Source: Hyphomicrobiales bacterium (lineage in GTDB: Bacteria; Pseudomonadota; Alphaproteobacteria; Rhizobiales; OSC116). From it: 53,338 nt of DNA. This document shows positions 50,805-53,338 of the stretch, in pieces (position 1 is the stretch's first letter; every line of letters begins with the position of its first letter). The stretch lies in assembly GCA_016744975.1 (NCBI GenBank), contig JADGDI010000006.1:1-53338 (forward strand), written 5' to 3'. The notes beneath the pieces were generated by a model that did no database searches, was not told the DNA's origin, and was given only the letters and a program-made list of their open reading frames with translations. Made by a program: the position numbers and the translations under genes.

Positions 50805-51468
50805 GGCTCTGTTGCAAATAAATTGAGTTTGATGTAGATTTTAATTCTGTTAAGTTTTATATGAATTTGTTCAAGCATCGCCACTTTCAATATGACATCA
50901 TCATATGGGCAATCCGCTGGTATTGTAAATATGGCATCAGTTATCGAGAACTAAAAGAAATGCTCCATGAACGTGGTGTTACTGTTCATCATTCAACAAT
51001 TTATCGTTGGGTTCAGAAATATGCACCTGTGATGGAAAAACGTCTAAAATGGCATTGGCATCCAAAGTTTGGTATCAGTTGGCAAGTCGATGAGACTTAT
51101 ATTAAAGTCAAAGGCAAATGGGTGTATTTGTATAGGGCTATTGAATAATTAAAGATGGAAGGCAAGTGTCCCAAGGATTTAGAGCACAGACAAGTTAAAT
51201 ATTTAAACAACAGAATTGAAGCGGATCATGGCAAATTGAAACGATTGATTAATCCTGTTAGAGGCTTTAAATCCTTGAAAACTGCTTATGCTACAGTCAA
51301 GGGATTCGAAGTGATGCATATGTTTAAGAAAGGCCAGTTTAATGTTTGGTTGCATGGAAATAAGGTCAATGCAGAAATCCGTCTAATAACCAATGCCCTT
51401 TTAGATTTCTAGAAAAAATAGTGAAAACCCGAATAAACTCGGACTAAATTATTATTTGAAACAGAGCC
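50805..51468 (+). mobile_element. Decayed IS6-family insertion sequence
   Basis: Terminal inverted repeats GGCTCTGTTGCAAA / TTTGAAACAGAGCC (13/14) bracket IS6-type transposase remnants. Confidence 0.88.
50861..51412 (+). pseudogene. IS6-family transposase with internal deletion and in-frame stop
   Basis: N part MNLFKHRHFQYDIIIWAIRWYCKYGISYRELKEMLHERGV...WQVDETYIKVKGKWVYLYRAIE, TAA stop, then same-frame LKMEGKCPKDLEHRQVKYLNNRIEADHGKLKRLINPVRGFKS; the central catalytic region is missing. Confidence 0.9.
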
Positions 51469-51476
51469 CTAAAAAC

Positions 51477-52136
51477 TTATTGTGTCAAAAATATATGAGG
51501 GTCAAGATAGTATTTTTTACGAGAACCATGAGTTTCATTGGTCGCTGCCCAAGGCCGCGGATATAAGGTTTTTATAGTATAGTGCAAATGGGCAGGCTTG
51601 CCCTTTGCATTGCCACTATTTCCAACCGTGCCAATCTTTTGGCCAGAACGAACCCACTGCTGCTTGCTAACCAAAATACTGTCTAAATGCGCGTAATAAT
51701 GGATACGCCATTTCGGTCCGATAATGAAGATATGTTTACCAGCCTTTTTCCAATTGCCGACCTTCCACACAAACCCATCAACGCTAGACAGTAAATCTGT
51801 GCCCTTTTTTGCGAAAATATCGATGCCCTTATGGGTTTTAGAGCTGCCCCACGGTTCAAACCAAAAGCTGTTTTCTGCCCAATCGGCAGTGGTTGCACCT
51901 TTAACAGGAATGGTTTTTGTTTCAGGCCAAATAAAACCTGCCGCGATCAATATTATTGGCAAACTCACTATAAAAGCCACTATATAAGCAGCATTGGTAA
52001 TATTTATATTTTTATATTTTAGGCTCTTACCTCTGCCGACCGCTTCTGGTGGCATTGGCTCGTTATCCTTTTCAATGTCTCCAGCCAAAGGTAAGTTTTT
52101 GTCTGGTTGAATATTGTTTTTATCAGAATCAGTCAA
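51477..52136 (-). CDS. M23 family metallopeptidase, membrane-anchored
   Basis: HKGIDIFAKKGTDLLSSVDGFV, YYAHLDSI, GTVGNSGNAKGKPAHLHYTI motifs; one TM segment. Confidence 0.9.
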   Translation of the reverse strand: MTDSDKNNIQPDKNLPLAGDIEKDNEPMPPEAVGRGKSLKYKNINITNAAYIVAFIVSLPIILIAAGFIWPETKTIPVKGATTADWAENSFWFEPWGSSKTHKGIDIFAKKGTDLLSSVDGFVWKVGNWKKAGKHIFIIGPKWRIHYYAHLDSILVSKQQWVRSGQKIGTVGNSGNAKGKPAHLHYTIKTLYPRPWAATNETHGSRKKYYLDPHIFLTQ

Positions 52137-52138
52137 TT

Positions 52139-53176
52139 TTAAAATATCTCAACAAATTGATCAATAATATCAGCATGATCATTATACAATTGCATTGTCT
52201 TAATTTTATCAATAGGCATCCAAATTGCGTCCTTTAAATGGCTTGTTTTATTTAGTTTCGGTAAAGATTTATCATTGGTGTTACCCAATTCACAATAATA
52301 GGCCATACATGCCCTATTGACGCCGATATTTCTGCTGGTTAGGTCAAATAACTGTTGCGATTTTATAGCATTTTTAAGATTCAGGCCATCCATTAAAATA
52401 ATTTCTTGGATTTCGAGTAAATTTACTAACGCTGCTTCCATATAGCTTTGATCTGTTTTGACATTTCCTCCTGGCAATGCCCAGCAATCTTTACCAGGGG
52501 TTTTGAGCCTTTTGATAAGTAATATATGGCCTTGCGTAACGATAACAATACGACAGGAAAGAAATTTTAAATAATCAGAAAAAGCACAATCTATAACAAG
52601 CTGCTGTTCATTTTGGTAATATAAATAATCATCGAGTAAATTACGATGGGCGGGGCAGGAATTTGACAGATCATTTATAACATTTTGAGGTAAATATTTT
52701 TTAACGGTGCCAATATTTTTAAGATGAGCGGAAAACCAAGCGTTGCGTATGGTTGTAGCGCTTATGCTTATGCTTTGCGCGATACCCTCAGACGCCCATT
52801 GCGGGAAGCTTTTTAAATAGTAGGATGACTGATCTTTTTCATGGCCGACTAATGTTACAGTATCGGAGTGAGTAATTGCATTTTGAACCTTTTTTTCAAG
52901 TTCATTTTCCCATTTTTGCTCTCTGTAACGATAATCATTCAAAGGCAGAATTGTAAGTTTTGGCACTAGCTGCTTTTTTGCAGCCATTAATTTGTAACAG
53001 GTTTCAATCCAACTTTTTCGTAGTTCAAAGTCAAAAGGGTTTTTAATCGAGGCTGCTTGATTGACCGAACCTACCATGACTATGATGTGATGATAATGCG
53101 ACATCATATGTTCAATTACAGTCAAATGACCAATATGCAGTGGTTGGAATCGACCAATATAGACACCAACTTTCAT
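52139..53176 (-). CDS. Bifunctional NMN adenylyltransferase (NadM-like)/Nudix-fold protein
   Basis: GRFQPLHIGHLTVIEHMM and ISATTIRNAWFS nucleotidyltransferase motifs; C-terminal Nudix-like domain HILLIKRLKTPGKDCWALPGGNVKTDQ. Confidence 0.88.
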   Translation of the reverse strand: MKVGVYIGRFQPLHIGHLTVIEHMMSHYHHIIVMVGSVNQAASIKNPFDFELRKSWIETCYKLMAAKKQLVPKLTILPLNDYRYREQKWENELEKKVQNAITHSDTVTLVGHEKDQSSYYLKSFPQWASEGIAQSISISATTIRNAWFSAHLKNIGTVKKYLPQNVINDLSNSCPAHRNLLDDYLYYQNEQQLVIDCAFSDYLKFLSCRIVIVTQGHILLIKRLKTPGKDCWALPGGNVKTDQSYMEAALVNLLEIQEIILMDGLNLKNAIKSQQLFDLTSRNIGVNRACMAYYCELGNTNDKSLPKLNKTSHLKDAIWMPIDKIKTMQLYNDHADIIDQFVEIF

Positions 53177-53338
53177 ATTTCACTCCAGCTTTACAGATTC
53201 ACATTTTTAGCGCTATAAATTTATAGTATAGTTGCATATTGAATGTTATTATATAGCAAAAATAGCCAAATTAAGCATATTGCAATTTTTTACAAAATAC
53301 GCGTAAAGATTGAATTTATTTTTACCAATTAAAAGAAA

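Noticed and set aside
1-53338. CRISPR array, tRNA/rRNA genes, prophage or restriction-modification/defence cassette
   Set aside because: No regularly spaced direct repeats, no recognisable tRNA/rRNA sequence, and no phage structural or defence-type ORFs were seen by reading; a tRNAscan/defense-finder run would be needed to exclude them formally.

Overview
The window is a low-GC alphaproteobacterial-type chromosomal segment (GcrA, CpaA-F/Tad, PhoB/PhoR/Pst), mostly densely coding. From left to right: partial upstream ORF (possibly hisZ), hisS, and a minus-strand Tad/Flp pilus locus (flp, cpaA-cpaF, tadB, tadC); a divergent secretin-N-domain protein; truA; a TadD-like TPR lipoprotein; leucyl aminopeptidase; gcrA; a full Pho/Pst regulon (phoR-pstSCAB-phoU-phoB) with a near-consensus Pho box; an AraC/CPBP-protease divergent pair; an imelysin / di-heme oxidoreductase / imelysin / DUF1513 iron-type operon; an unusual long GltB-like glutamate synthase directly followed by a CysJ-like diflavin reductase; a bkd branched-chain 2-oxoacid dehydrogenase cluster with an Lrp regulator; tandem MFS paralogs; a distal TadG-like protein; a decayed IS6-family element; an M23 peptidase; and an NadM-Nudix fusion with a degenerate Nudix box. 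The best candidate for something under-described is the GltB-like/CysJ-like pair. It has no gltD in the window, an altered Fe-S cysteine spacing (CX5CX3C), altered FMN-domain motifs and a long C-terminal extension. No CRISPR array, rRNA or tRNA was recognised. All homology calls are from motif recognition; no searches were run.
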